The notes below the pieces were generated by a model. That model was not told where the DNA came from, searched no databases, and saw nothing but the letters and a program-made list of their open reading frames with translations. Shown in pieces: positions 1 through 12,118 of a DNA stretch of 64,000 nucleotides. How positions within the stretch are numbered: position 1 is the stretch's first letter; each line of letters starts with the position of its first letter. The translations under genes were made by a program, and so were the position numbers. The stretch lies in the NCBI GenBank assembly GCA_958496175.1, contig OY292275.1, positions 62,263,701 to 62,327,700 on the forward strand. The letters run 5' to 3'. Source of the DNA: Sisyra terminalis (taxonomy: Eukaryota > Arthropoda > Insecta > Neuroptera > Sisyridae).

Positions 1-955
1 ATAAAGACTTTAAAAAGTCAGTGTTGCCGTTGCACACTTGACCGCACCTCTTCGCAGCCAGGTGTAAACAGGTATGATTTTGGGCCCTTTTTACGTTCAT
101 AACGTGCATTTATGATTTATATATCAAATTAAAGCTAATTTTTTTCTCATTATTATGATATACGGTTGCCTAATTAAATCTGGCCGCAAATAAGGGTTGC
201 TGGCTGCAATAAAATAAAAAACTTCGCTTCAGATTGTATTAAAAAAAGTTTTAAGAGTACCATCGGAGACAAAAAATCAATAGTTAAAATGGAATAAAAT
301 ATTTTTGGACGTCTGTTGGTAATTGCTATTAATCAAAAAGTTGACATTGGGTACAGTCTGTCATTCCCTCTAGCACCTCTACCTTCTGCACTATTTCACT
401 GCTCAAGTGACATGAGGAAGACGGACAAGTCAACTCTAAGTAAACAATTGACAGCCAAGATTGCACCAGCTAATCCTGGACAAGTCGACATAGAAATCAT
501 TGATGGTTTCTATTATTTATATCAAATTGGGTCTACTTTGTCACAAACATTTGGAAAAGTAGCAGTATCGATATTGATAAAACTTTGTTCAAAAAATACT
601 CCGGAAGTACTTGAGTAGATGAAAAAACTAGCATCCGACGCATGCGCAATGGCTTTAAAACGTCGTACAGCTGCCAATCGCTGTCCTCGTCTGATTGGTT
701 AAATCTGGCTAGCTCTATTTCACTGTTTTGTTAATATTTACCATCTTCAGCAGCCAGCAACCCTTATTTGCGGCCAGATTTAATTAGGCAGCCGTATATC
801 ATAATAATGAGAAAAAAATAGCTTTAATTTGATATATAAATCATAAATGCACGTTATGAACGTAAAAAGCGCCCAAAATCATATCTGTTTACACCTGGCT
901 GCGAAGAGGTGCAATCAAGTGCGCAATGACAACCCTGACTTTTCAAAGTCTTTAT
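1..955. mobile_element. DNA element with about 205-bp terminal inverted repeats
   Basis: Bases 1-207 and 751-955 are inverted copies that match almost base for base, starting ATAAAGACTTT at the outer end and finishing at GCTGGCTGC on the inner side. The 540-bp centre holds a degenerate ORF (316-618). The outer right end runs into a TA microsatellite, so a TA target duplication is possible but cannot be shown. The left end coincides with the window edge, so the element may extend further. The long TIRs and the ORF scrap suggest an internally deleted copy of a larger autonomous transposon. The superfamily is not assigned. Confidence 0.8.
316..618 (+). pseudogene. ORF fragment inside the long-TIR element
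   Basis: About 100 codons are open, with no ATG start at the left edge (the frame begins at a TTG). The translation contains the stretches SFPLAPLPSALFH, MRKTDKSTLSKQL and EIIDGFYYLYQ. From memory this resembles an unnamed, multicopy family of large proteins in cnidarian and arthropod genomes, in which a proline-rich block is followed by KTDKS and an IID block. I cannot name a function. Its position between long inverted repeats suggests it is a leftover of the gene carried by the parent transposon. It is short and lacks a clear start, so it is treated as a broken fragment. Confidence 0.4.
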
Positions 956-970
956 ATATATATATATATA
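953..970. repeat. (TA)n microsatellite
   Basis: Nine TA units directly abut the right end of the long-TIR element. They may be the insertion target or arose after insertion. Confidence 0.9.
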
Positions 971-2297
971 TTGCCGTGAAGTGGACGATATTTTATTTTA
1001 AAAACAAATCAATTAAATTTTTGCGAAAAATCAATTAAAAATAATTTAATTAAAAATACTAGCGGCCACATTTTGATAGGCAACCTAGTAGATATTTATT
1101 CTCCTGATGAGAAATATGCGTAAAAATTAGATTTTTAGCATGTACTCGATCACTACACTTTTCTGCAGTGGGATCCTAGACTAGAAGGAATGTTGAATGA
1201 TAAATGTAGGTAAAGTTGTTTGAGATTAATTTTGGGGGCAAAAAAATTAATTTTCTTGCATTTGGGTTAGCTTTTGTTGCAGGTTTTGTTTGGTCATTTT
1301 CTTTGAGCTTTCAATACTTTTCTGGTCAATCAATTTTAACTTTCATTTCTCAAAAACCATTGCATGTTTATCGAAATATTTTAAATTATGTTTTCGAATA
1401 AGAAGACGATACAAATAGGGAAGTTTTTTTTTTAAATTGTAGTCACTGATAATTAGAAATCTTTTTTGGATTGTTGCAAGATGATTTATAGACTCTTGGG
1501 GATTTAATCTACGTTAATATGATAAGAGAAGAGGATTTAAGGGAATTATAAATACGTGGATTAAAAATATTTTGGAGTACAATCGATTAAGATATCGGTA
1601 CAAATTGCCAAAAAATTACTTACTCATAGAAAAAGGTACAACGTATTAATCTCTTTTATCTAAAACCACACTTTGTATTGAATTTTTTGCAAAAACTTTT
1701 TCGCATTTTTTGTAGTGATTCTCTCTTTTGAATTGAAAGTTAACATTGTAGTTGAGATCACTTATTGTTGAGAAGAAGACTCTTGAAGTTTCTCTTATAA
1801 TTCAATAAGTGTTTGTTTCTTTGTTTGTACTAATTAGATCAATTTTGCGAAACTCAAAAGTGGTTCTGTGAAATATGAAAGCATTGACGTAAGTCGAACC
1901 GTTTTATTATTTATTAAAGAAAAATCAAATGTAAAAAAAAATCTACCAATTCATTCATAAATTTTGCAGACTTTAATAATAGAGCATATGAATTCTTTTG
2001 AGATAATTGAAGTTGAAATTGAATGAATTAGTGATTACTGGAACTTGTGTATTTTTCGTGAATTGTTTGATAAAATTTTTATAAAGTTTTCAACTCAAAG
2101 GCTATAAAAAAACATCTTTTATACTTGCAAAAGGTAAAGTTGGTCTTTAATACTTTCTTGATGCGAATGAAATGCTTTTGCATGAATACATGCATGGAAA
2201 GTGTGTTATTTGATGCAAAAATCTGCAAGATTTGCCATTTATTTTTTAGTTTGGGAAACTTTAAAAGATTTAAAAGTTGGTTTGCTTTTCATTGAAA
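971..2297. other. Intronic sequence with no recognised feature
   Basis: This is A+T-rich sequence with scattered homopolymers. No coding signal, repeat boundary or RNA gene was seen on either strand. Confidence 0.5.
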
Positions 2298-3104
2298 ATG
2301 TTTTTCCATTAAAAAAAAATGGTTTTGATAGGTAAAAAAGGGCGCTACTATAACTTTTGAAATATTTTATTGAGTTTTTATACGATATGTAAAATATCGG
2401 GGTCCTATTTCTGTAATATTATTTACCACAGCAAACTTTAAACATTTTGAACAAAAATTAAAAAAAAATATTTGTGATGTATTGCCCAGATACGTATTTC
2501 GATTGCCAAGCAATCTTCCTCAGTAATCAAGTAGTATTGGATCGTTCTATAACTGTTATATGATGATTCACATTTTTCTATTAAAAAAATGATTTTTGAT
2601 AGGTAAAAATGAGTAATACTATCACTTTCGAAATCTTTTATTGAGTATTTATACGATATTTAAATATTGGGTTCCTGTTTCTGTAATATTATTTACCAAA
2701 ACAAATTTTAAACATAAATTTGAACAAACATTTTTGTGACGTATTGCCCCGATACATATTTTGATTGCCAAGCAATCTCCTCAGTAATCAAGTAGTATTG
2801 AATCGTTCTATAACTGCTATGTGATGATTCACATTTTTCTATTAAAAAAATGATTTTTGATAGGTAAAAATGAGTAATACTATCACTTTCGAAATCTTTT
2901 ATTGAGTATTTATACGATATTTAAATATTGGGTTCCTATTTCTGTAATATTATTTACCAAAGCAAACTTTAAAAATTTTGAACAAAAATTCAAATAAAAT
3001 TATTTGTGACGTATTGCCCATATACGTATTTCGATTGCCAAGCAATCTTCGTCAGTAATCAAGTAGTATTGGATCGTTTCGTAACTGCTTTGTGATGATT
3101 CACA
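2298..3104. repeat. Tandem array, three units of about 262-273 bp, related to family A core
   Basis: The marker TTTTTGATAGGTAAAAA and the block GATTGCCAAGCAATC recur three times, with the unit starts near 2298, 2566 and 2827. Each unit ends with GTGATGATTCACA. The block around GACGTATTGCCC to GCAATC is the same as the central part of the dispersed palindromic family A (for example 36335-36747), but the long A+T arms of that family are missing. The units differ from each other by scattered substitutions and small indels. Confidence 0.85.
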
Positions 3105-3152
3105 TAACATTTACGCAGAAAATGTTATTAAATTTTTAAAATTTTTAAAAGC

Positions 3153-3375
3153 GTCGTTTATTTTGAAAATGAGTTAATTCCATTTCAAGAACAATCCCTA
3201 TAGTATTATCATTTTTAACTATAGGAACATAAGATACTAAGGAGGAGGGAATAATTGGCGTTTTTGTTAATAACTAAAATAAAATCAGTAATTTCTGAAA
3301 ACTTAGCAGTTAAATAATTAACATACTTTCTTCTAATTACAATGGACTTACGTCACTTTCAAAATAAACGAGTCA
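3153..3375. mobile_element. Family B short TIR element (MITE), copy 1
   Basis: The ends carry inverted copies of CGTTTATTTTGAAAGTG and about 15 further bases. The interior (TACTAAGGAGGAGGGAATAA and neighbours) matches 59645-59877 closely, so the two are full copies of one non-autonomous DNA transposon of about 230 bp. The superfamily is unknown. The outermost bases in the second copy read ATATGA...TCATAT. Confidence 0.8.
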
Positions 3376-5204
3376 AATGTTTCGTGTTTTTTCCAAAGAT
3401 TTTGGACCAAAAAGGAATTATCCTCTGTCCAATAGTGGCTATTCTGATTGATGTCTAAATTTTCATTTGGTGATGGAATCGATCAACGTTAGAATTTATC
3501 AAGTTTTGAATTATCTGGAAATTTTAATTCTGCCATTGCATAGAATGCAATTCTTTCAAGTCATTTGCCAAAACAATTTCATGGTGTTGAGTTCTTAACC
3601 TCAGTGGCAAATTAATAATAATAGGTTTTGACGAATTCAAAATCTTACTTCTTGATCTATAATGGATCACAAATCTGATTTGTAAGTTTAAATCATTGAA
3701 TCGATATTTTTGAACATTCCATTCAATTTTCCTTGTTTTGAATGAATTATAGTTCGACGAAATTCGACGAAAAAGAAATCTTCTCTATTGGCAAGGTGGA
3801 CGTTGATAAGGTGGGGTTTTGGGTTTCACCCCTTCTTGAAAAATCAATAAATTATTGATAATTTTATTCAGATGAAAAATTAGCATAACACTACAAATCG
3901 TTAGTCTTGTAAGATGCGTATGGTGAAACTTTTACTTAAGTTTTTTTCCATCACTGATGATCTAAACAAGTTTTAGATTCCAAAAAAAATTATAATTGTT
4001 TTAAAGGAATTTTTTGAGACTTGTTACAATAGTTGGCATGTTAAATATCGAATTTAACATTGAGATTAGCAACCCCAAACCTTGAGGCTATTGCGTAAAC
4101 GTTCTTACGAATATTACTCACCATTTTCAAGTAGTGAAATTATTAAAATAATGGCTTGCGTGATTGAATAACAGTAATTTATTTGTATCGAAATTAATTG
4201 ATGAAACGATATGTGATAGTCGATTAAAATTTACAAATTAAATAAAGGAATTTTTTAATTTTTTTTTCTCTCTATGGGGAAATATTTATAGTATGAAGAT
4301 AAAAATGTGTATGAGAGAATATTTTTCATATGGTGATTTTATCATGTCGCATATTTATTTTCATGCTTCTTCTGGCACATGAATACAGCAGGAAATGTTT
4401 GTCCCAATCGATTTTTATAACTTTATCTAAATGCTTTTGGTGAAGAGGTTTGAGAAATGACGATTACGCGGAAATACGACAGCATTTCTTCTATTTAAAT
4501 CGTATAAAACGGCAATGCAAATGCAAAATATGTGGAATATTATCGTGAAATCTTTGAGGAAAATTGATTATTGTAATAATAGTAATTATTGTTAAATAAA
4601 AGATAATAATTATATTATGAGAATGAAACAACCGTTTTATATCGTTTAAGTCATGCAAATCATGAACCACGAAATCAACACTCGTTTGTTATTGGTCGAG
4701 AATGAATTATGCTGAAAAGAAGAAGAAAAAAAAACGGGACCGGGGTTGATATGGTTTTATGGCTTTTTTTGATATTTTATTTGATTTAATTTATTGTTAA
4801 TTAAGAATGGATGTTTGTCTATTTAATTATATACATATATAAATGATGTGGATATGAGGGGCTACTGTATATGTGAGGGTTTACTGTGCAAATGCATACA
4901 TTTACGTCCATTAATTAATGTAATTGGTTTTGGGTTCAATGTACAACCGGTCATGGAAATTTGAGACTATCTATAGGACAACCATATGATTGATTTGAGG
5001 GAGTTGTTTTCGTGACAATATGGTACACGATGGTTGGATTAATCATCTTTTTAGAGTAAAATTAAAATAATTGAAATGATTGTCATAGCAGGGGAAATAC
5101 AATCTTTACTGTGTTTCTTATGACGTCAAATATTCTTTATGGATGCAATTCTTATAGTATGAAGTCTAGGAGAAATTTCAATGAAAACTGTATTGCTATT
5201 TTAA
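3376..5204. other. Intronic sequence with no recognised feature
   Basis: This is A+T-rich sequence. No ORF, repeat partner in this window or RNA gene was recognised. Confidence 0.45.
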
Positions 5205-5370
5205 AAATATTGATTATAGTTTGATGGATGTAATGTTTTGAACAGTTTGGGTCGGAAAATCTGCATGGTGAAGGAATTTCATTGGGCTAGGAGACTTAAT
5301 GTTTTTTTTTTTTTTTTGGAAATTTTGATATGTGAGGAATCTGATTTTAGGAAAATAAGCTTAGTATAAT
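5205..5370. repeat. Dispersed repeat shared with 47845-48060
   Basis: The two regions share TTGATTATAGTTT, then CTGCATGGTGAAGGAATTTC, then a T-run, then GGATTTTAGGAAAATAAG. Both copies lead into a family B terminal repeat, so the repeat was larger than this segment. Confidence 0.7.
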
Positions 5371-5917
5371 ATATGCGTTGTTTATTTTGAAAGTGACGCA
5401 AGTCAAAATAAGATTTTTTCGCAGACTTTGAACAGTTATACTGTGTATACAATATATAGAATATATTGCGGTCCAATTTATGTAGTATAATTTAATATAA
5501 TAAACATAAATTTGAACAGAAGTTCAAACAAAAATATTTGTAACGTTTTGCCCAAAAATATGAATCATCACAAAGCAGTTACGGAGTGATCCAAATACTT
5601 GATGACCAATGAGGATGATTGCTTGACAATCGAAATACGTCACAAATATTTTTGTTTGAACTTCTTTCTATGGTATGATTTTTATTATATTGAATTATAC
5701 TACATAAATTGGACCGCAATATATTCTATATATTGTACACACAGATGCAAGTCAATTTTAAAAATATTTCATGTGTCTACTATTTTTTTTGAACAATGTG
5801 TATATAAATTTAAATATCTAGGAAGTTGTTATTGTTGGGAAGAAAACTAGTATCAAATTAATGAGTTGAAAACCTTTGGAATTGACTTGGGTCATTTTCA
5901 AAATAAATAGCTCATAT
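5371..5917. mobile_element. Family B element split by a family A insertion
   Basis: The left terminal repeat is at 5371-5400 (TTTATTTTGAAAGTGACG) and its inverse at 5884-5917 (TCATTTTCAAAATAAA). Family A (5407-5743) lies inside it, flanked by a duplicated stretch of the family B terminal region. Removing that insertion leaves about 200 bp, close to the size of the intact family B copies. The order of events is therefore B first, A second. Confidence 0.7.
5407..5743 (-). mobile_element. Family A palindromic retroposon, minus-strand copy with TSD
   Basis: The arms contain inverted copies of TATATTGCGGTCCAATTTAT and flanking A+T sequence. The flanks are GACGCAAGTCAA (5395-5406) and GATGCAAGTCAA (5744-5755), an 11 of 12 match read as a target-site duplication. 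The end nearest 5407 carries the family's one-sided tail (GCAGACTTTGAACAG in + orientation). The CTGANGA core is decayed in this copy. Confidence 0.8.
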
Positions 5918-6258
5918 TATATAAAAATTGACAAGTATTTGATTTTATTTCACCATATTTCACCAAAAAAAATCTAAAGTTGGTACGGGTAATAAAGCTT
6001 TAGAAATAACAATTTTAGTTTTTATTTATACGCATTGTTGGCGGTTTCTAAGGCCTTATTTAATTCCATTCCCTAAAAATTTGATTGGTAAAAACAAGGA
6101 AGAACAATAAATTAAAAAGACATCAATTATAAAGGTACAAAAATTTAAAAATTTGCCAACTATGAGGCATTGTTGCAAATGTGGCAAGTGGTATCATAAG
6201 AAATTATCCTTCAGAGTTTAAAACTTGACAGTTTAATAAAGAAATTTATTTTTATTTC

Positions 6259-7100
6259 TAACTCTTTTTCGATTTTTTATGAGACTAAGCCTTTTTATCC
6301 TACTATTGTATCATAAAATGTCTAATTTTGCTTTTTTTTAAGCCAAAATTTACCATTTTTTATACTAACTTATAGATTGATCTAATTAACATTCAAATAT
6401 TCATTGATTTAGGCCTTATTGTCCGCATCTTCTATAAAGTAATATTAGAATGCCCAGCCAGTAGGGAAATCTGCAAGGTGAAGGATATTCATTGGGCCAG
6501 AGGGCTTGATAAATGCTTTTGTATATATCAATATGATCAATTATATATGAGCATATTATATAAGTTCAGTAGACTATGAGTCGTTTATTTTGAAAGTGGT
6601 ATAAGTCTGTTTTAAGAATAGTTCCTATGGCATTTTTTTTTCAACGATATAAACGTAAATTTAACTACCAAAATGGTATTTCTAAGTTTTTTTTGATTTT
6701 TTATGAGTATAAAAGTATTAAACCTTTTTATCCTTATAGTATAATAAAATGTCTAATTTTGCTTATTTTTACGCCAAAAGTTGCCATTTTTTATAGTAAT
6801 TTATAGATTGATCTAATTAACATTCAAATATTCTTTGGTTAAGGCCTTATTTTCCGCACCTACTAAAAAATAATATTAGAATGTCCAGAAATCTGCAAGG
6901 TGAGGGATATTCGTTGGGCCAGAGGACTTGATAAATGCTTTTGTATTTATCAATATAAGTAAATATATATAAACAAATTATATAAGTTCAGTAGACTATA
7001 TGAGTCGCTTATTTTGAAAGTGGTATAAGTCCGTTTTAAGAATAGTTCGTATGGCTTTTTTTCCACGATATAAACGTAAATTTAACTACCAAAATGATAT
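6259..7100. repeat. Tandem duplication, two units of about 425 bp
   Basis: Shared blocks include ATAAAATGTCTAATTTTGCT, CTAATTAACATTCAAATATTC, TCTGCAAGGTGA and ATATAAACGTAAATTTAACT. Each unit carries a family B terminal repeat near its right side (about 6574 and 6997). The units have diverged by point changes and short indels. Confidence 0.85.
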
Positions 7101-7188
7101 TACTATTGGAAAAATTAATTTCATATCAATAATTTGATGGCTCTTGAAATGGATCTAGATCATTTTCAAAATAAAGGGGACATATTAT
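6997..7188. mobile_element. Family B related element, copy with diverged interior
   Basis: A terminal repeat (CGCTTATTTTGAAAGTGG) near 7003 faces an inverted copy (TCATTTTCAAAATAAAGG) near 7160. Its left half was duplicated as part of the 6259-7100 tandem duplication, so an orphan left end also lies near 6574. Confidence 0.6.
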
Positions 7189-9199
7189 ATTCACAATTTA
7201 AATAAAGAAAATAAATTTTTCTTTGAATTAAATCGGTGAAATCGAAGTAAATTTAGGAAATTAAGGAAATTTAGTTGAAGAAAAACAAAGGTGTGTACTT
7301 TTTGTATGTTTCTTAAAATCACAATAGTGCATATTGGAATGTTAATTTTGACGACTTCTTATTAATATTTGATATTAAATTCTCATTAATTTTTATGACC
7401 TCATACGTAAATTTTAGATCCTCGCATCTTTGTATTGATTATTTGGTTTCCTTTTGATTAAGATCTCAAATATTTTGATCCAACAGGATCTGATGCCATC
7501 TGTTCTACGAAAACAAATAGGCAACTTGCTTATCAATTATCTTTTATAATTTTCTTTGGGGGTCGTAAAATTAGCCGATTCTTCGACTGTTGGAAAGGTC
7601 TTAATTTAAGTAGGATCTCTTTCTGGTAAAAATTATGTAAGATTTTATCCGGCTTTATATTTGTTTTTTCAGTTTTCTAACTTTAGGCCTGGTGACAGGC
7701 TGGTTTTCTGCATGGTTAAGTTCTTCCCTCTAAAGTCGTTTATATTTGGCAAGATTTTTTTCCGATTGGGGTGGGCGATTATTTCTATTTATTAACGTTG
7801 TTGTTAGTAAGGTACAGGACTTATAATTTTATTTTTCAACTGCTTCGCAGCGCTTTATCGTGCTGAATTTTGGCATACGTGATTACTTTCGAAGACAATA
7901 TGCATTTTGAAAACATCAATGTTTTATGGACAAATCAATCTCTATTATTTGTAATAATTCAATAAATTTTATGGAATAAGAAAAATTTACCTTCACAAAC
8001 GAGGGATGAAAAGTTTTCTTTTTTATTCGCAAACAAAGAACGATTGTTTTCCGAGTTGTCCTCGTAATTACTGATACAAATTTGATGTTCTCTCTAAATT
8101 ATCTACAGCCGCAATATATGTTTGCTGGACCAGAAAACTATATATATACTTTTGTATCTCCAATAGAGTGAATTGTAAATATATGATTCGAAAATTATCG
8201 CTACAAATCAACTCCCCATTTCATTCTATCGAATGAGTGCAAATAAATCAAGCGTTGATTTAATTGCGATACAATTACTATAATTACACTAATTGAACTT
8301 TTGAGAACAAAAAAATTAGTAGTAATATTAATGTCATCGGTGTCGGTTCAGTAAAAAAATCCTACTCAAATATTTTTCGATAATATACTTTCAAGTAGAG
8401 ATGCAATTCTTATCCACAAAATTTCATGCTTATCGTTACGATTATTTTAAGCGTAGAATAAATAATGAGGTAATGTAATTTAATTGTATCTAGTCATAAT
8501 TGTATTTCCAAGGTTCGGTCTCAAACAATACCCAAATTATTTTTTGCTACACAAAGAAAATTTAATTTGAATAATTTAATTACATTTTTTTTTTCGTTTT
8601 AAATTAATAGATAAAAAAAAGTTTTTATGATAAAATTTATCAGGTTTAAAATTTCACTTGTATTATTGGTTTTATTGAAAAGGGAATCGATATGAGCAAT
8701 TATAGTGCAAATGTTGACTCAGTTACATTTAATCAAATACTTGAAATTTGATGTTGGTGTCTGCATTATTGGAATTGTGTAGGTTTATGTTTGGTTTATT
8801 AATGAGAATTTTCTATAGAAAATAAATTATCTGATTGAAATTTAATTATAAGATATGATATTTGTGACGAATTATTGATTTGTTGTTTATCATATGTATG
8901 ATGCGAGACAACGCCCAGGTATGGATGGGGAATAGGAAACGGGAAATTGTGAGTATTTGAAGACGTTTTTTTTCCGCCATAGTAACAACGTGGAAGATGC
9001 GATTCTTAATGGGAATTTTCCTCCCTTCGACCGGCACGTCACGTACTATGACTGCACGATCAATTCACAGCCCTCATATTTGCGACTTTGTCGCCCTTCA
9101 AAAGCCACAACAACAACGTACCGCCATAAAATATTCCATCGATCGATATTGCAAAATGCACGTCGGTGGAAATTTGAAAAATTACAAAAAAAAAATACA
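7189..9199. other. Intronic sequence; one less A+T-rich patch near 8900-9180
   Basis: No repeat partner or convincing ORF was recognised. The patch 8900-9180 has more G+C and CpG than its surroundings. It holds overlapping open frames on both strands, none of which resembles a known protein. It could be a conserved non-coding block. Confidence 0.35.
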
Positions 9200-11122
9200 C
9201 TAGCTGATCCCCGCGACTTCGTCTGCGTAACGTAGGTGTAGATTATATTTTCTTTTTAAATTTGCTATTTGTAGTGGCATATGAAAATTATTATTTTTCT
9301 TATTTCTTTTACGAAAACCATAATCATACTTAAAAACACAATTTTGTCAACTTTAAAAATACACATTTAATAAACTGTTACTTAGAATAAAATAGTTGTA
9401 TATAATGATCAATTAATTTTCAAAAAATAATTATAAATATCTAAAAAGTATCTAAAAAAATCGTATACCTACGGTAGGTATACCTACCGTGAATCAATTA
9501 ATCCGTAAATCAATCAGCATCTATTCATAAATAAAAAATATCGTTAAGTTCCATAAAGTCAGTCATAATTATAACTTAAAACAGTCAAAAGTTATCAAAA
9601 CACTCGCCTAAATATTTAGAATATTAGTAGAAATCCCATTTCATTATCTCAACTTTTACACTACTGAAATGTACAAAACTACTGCGAAATTAAAATTTGC
9701 TCAAATGCACGAAACCCAGTTCCTCCATAATCAAGTATAACCATTCTGTATCTATGCACTTATTATTAAAATATCTGAATTTCAACTATATAATTAAACC
9801 ATTTTTTTTAGTTCTCCGAATTGCTCGCTACTCGATATTCGCTCACTAATCTATTTATTTGTGAAAACGGTATTTCGGATTTTTAGGTTTACAATATGTG
9901 AAAGCCAAAAAACTTAATGCTCACTTATGAACCGAAAAAAAGTTAGTTTGGAAGATTTTATATTTTGATTGATAATGAAATATATGACAAAAAATTGCTC
10001 CCTTAATGTTTTTCAGCAGAATAAATAATTACTCCAAGTCACAATCGTTGGTTCATAAAAATTAGATTTTAAAAAGTTTGATTGTTGAAAAGCAAACAAA
10101 AATTAAAAATCGGTTTGTTAGTATAAGTACTACATATACTTTCATACTAATTTAGTGAAATAACGTTATTTAAAACATTGTTATTAAAATGATATAACTA
10201 AAACAGAAACTTATAATTAATAATTTATTTATTAATTGCACTTATTAAATTCAAAATTTCGATTGTTGATTAACTTAACATTTTCTCATACAAACTTAGT
10301 CACCCCTTTTACTCTTTTAGGGTAGGAATTTTCAAAAAAAAAAAATTCTTATCAGTTGTCTACTTCTTAAATGGAATACATCGAATATTAAAATTTCATC
10401 AGTCAGAGGCGATATATAAATACAGGATTTTATGTATGCACGGTTTTAAAATCGTATTTACTTTAAGTGTAATTACTATTATTATTATTACTACTACTAC
10501 TATTATTTTTTTTTGTTAATATTTCAATATTGAGTAACTCTAAAGGTCTATTTACAACAATTTTGTAAAAAATAAAAATAAAAAAAAAAGTTTGCTGTAA
10601 GATCCGAACCCATGTCTTTATAATTAGGAGGATCAGAATGTCAGAAACTTAAGCCATTACGCTATTAACATCAACTATGTGTTTTGTACATATAAAGGTT
10701 TATATTTCAAAGAGGCAATGTTTTAAAATTTAAATTGAATATACTGTGATTTTTATCAGTTTAACTAAAAATATTTTTACAGATTATTTTCAAACTTTAA
10801 ATTACCTTTCCAATGATATATAACTCACCGGTCTAGTGTAAAAATTTATGTTTTCATCCCTAGGGAATACCTTCTCTTATTATTTTTTTGGAATGATAAG
10901 TAGCCTATAGTCTGTGGGAAAGTGTGTTGTATCTTAATACCAAATTTCATTAAATTCGGTTGTTCCGTTCTTTAGTTAAATCGGGACACACAGACAGACA
11001 GAAAAAAATTTTAAAAATGTTAAATTCGGAATAAGGCCCTCTTGAAACAAATATTTACCCTAAAATTGGGTTCAAAATCGAAATGTACAGACAGACGCAA
11101 GAATTTTATATATTAGTATAGA
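9200..11122 (-). mobile_element. Non-autonomous Helitron
   Basis: Read on the minus strand, the element starts TCTATACTAATATATAAAA (right boundary 11122) and ends with a GC-rich hairpin-like GACGAAGTC, nine or so bases, then CTAG (9200-9203). The flanking bases are A at the 5' side and T at the 3' side, the A|T insertion preference known for Helitrons. There is no target duplication. The interior has no helicase or Rep coding capacity that I can see, so it depended on an enzyme made elsewhere. It includes ACT/ATT trinucleotide runs near 10470-10510 and paired ACAGACAGA motifs near the 5' end. Confidence 0.75.
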
Positions 11123-11131
11123 TTATTGGTT

Positions 11132-11253
11132 TCGTTTGTTAAAATTAAAATACATTATCGTTTGTTAAAATCGAATAAAATTTTTATCGTTTGTTAAAAT
11201 CAAAAAAAAATTTTATCGTTTGTTAAAATCGAATAAAATTTTTATCGTTTGCA
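11132..11253. repeat. Short tandem repeat of about 29 bp, four to five units
   Basis: TCGTTTGTTAAAAT starts at 11132, 11158, 11187 and 11216, with a partial unit at 11245. It directly follows the Helitron's right boundary. Confidence 0.85.
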
Positions 11254-11910
11254 TAGGAAACATTGAATTGAAAAGATTCGCGAAAATAATGATTTCTGTT
11301 TTAGTTCTCACGTTTGGCCACTGTCTTCTTTTATAAAAGTTAATGCGGAAATGTTTTTAAAAAAAAATAATAAAGTTTTGTTCGTGACCTCGAAGGAAAT
11401 GAAATAGTGTCTTTGGTGCACATCTTTTGAGACAATGGTTGTGTTTCACTATATGATGGAAATGTTCTCAGTGTTGGAGGAAGAGGAGGAATTTGCCAAG
11501 AAGAGTTGGTATGATTTATTTGCGATCAAAACGTCTTGATCTTGATTGTTTTGTCTGTGAATTTAAGATCGGAAATCTATGATTTTTTTTTGGCGTAATT
11601 ATAGTGTCAACTCTAAGAGCCATCAAATGATTTAATGGTACTCCTATTAAGTAAATAAGAATTGAATATTATTGATCCAATAATCGACTTGTTCAAACCT
11701 TGACAAAATTAATTTAGAGTAGAATCAAATCCGGAAAAGAAAGATAATATATAAGAAAAATTAATTTACGGGCGATTTGAGATCGGAAAGTGGAAAGGGA
11801 TGAGTTTTTAAGAGATTTCCAGATTTCCAGCAAAACTAATATAAGTCATATAGAAAAAAGTTAAATAGCAAAGTTGTAGGCAATCTTGATTGCTCTCATC
11901 CATGGTGTGG
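11254..11910. other. Intronic sequence with no recognised feature
   Basis: A+T-rich, with no ORF or repeat partner recognised here. Confidence 0.45.
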
Positions 11911-12118
11911 TAAATAATTAATATTATTTTTGGGAACTTGGACTCAAATAATAAGACGTTAAATTTTCAAATCATCTCAACGTTTCGTTAGTATTTATTT
12001 CCAATTTTCTCCTGAAGAAGTTGTAAATAAATACCAACGAAACGTTGAGACGATTTGAAAATTAAACGTCTTATTATTTGGGTCCAAGTTTCTAAGAATA
12101 TTATTAATTATTATTATA
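11911..12118. mobile_element. Family G foldback element with hammerhead-like core
   Basis: The two halves are inverted copies meeting near 12010. Matching blocks are CAAATAATAAGACGTT, AAATTTTCAAATC and TCAACGTTTCGTT on the left against their complements on the right. The non-palindromic centre (about 12003-12023) contains CTGAAGAAGTTG. Arms are about 95-100 bp. No target duplication was resolved. Confidence 0.75.
12012..12042 (+). other. Hammerhead-like core, family G
   Basis: CTGAAGA (12012-12018), one extra A, GTTG (12020-12023), an 11-base loop, CAAC (12035-12038), GAAA (12039-12042). It fits the core consensus CUGANGA ... GAAA with stem II closed, except for the extra A. No cleavage strand was identified. 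Confidence 0.45.

Noticed and set aside
2298..3104. CRISPR-like array
   Set aside because: Units are 262-273 bp direct repeats with no short repeat-spacer pattern, in a eukaryotic intron.
8957..9235. Overlapping 63-92 codon frames on both strands in a less A+T-rich patch
   Set aside because: No recognisable motif, three competing frames, no splice signals that would join them to another exon.
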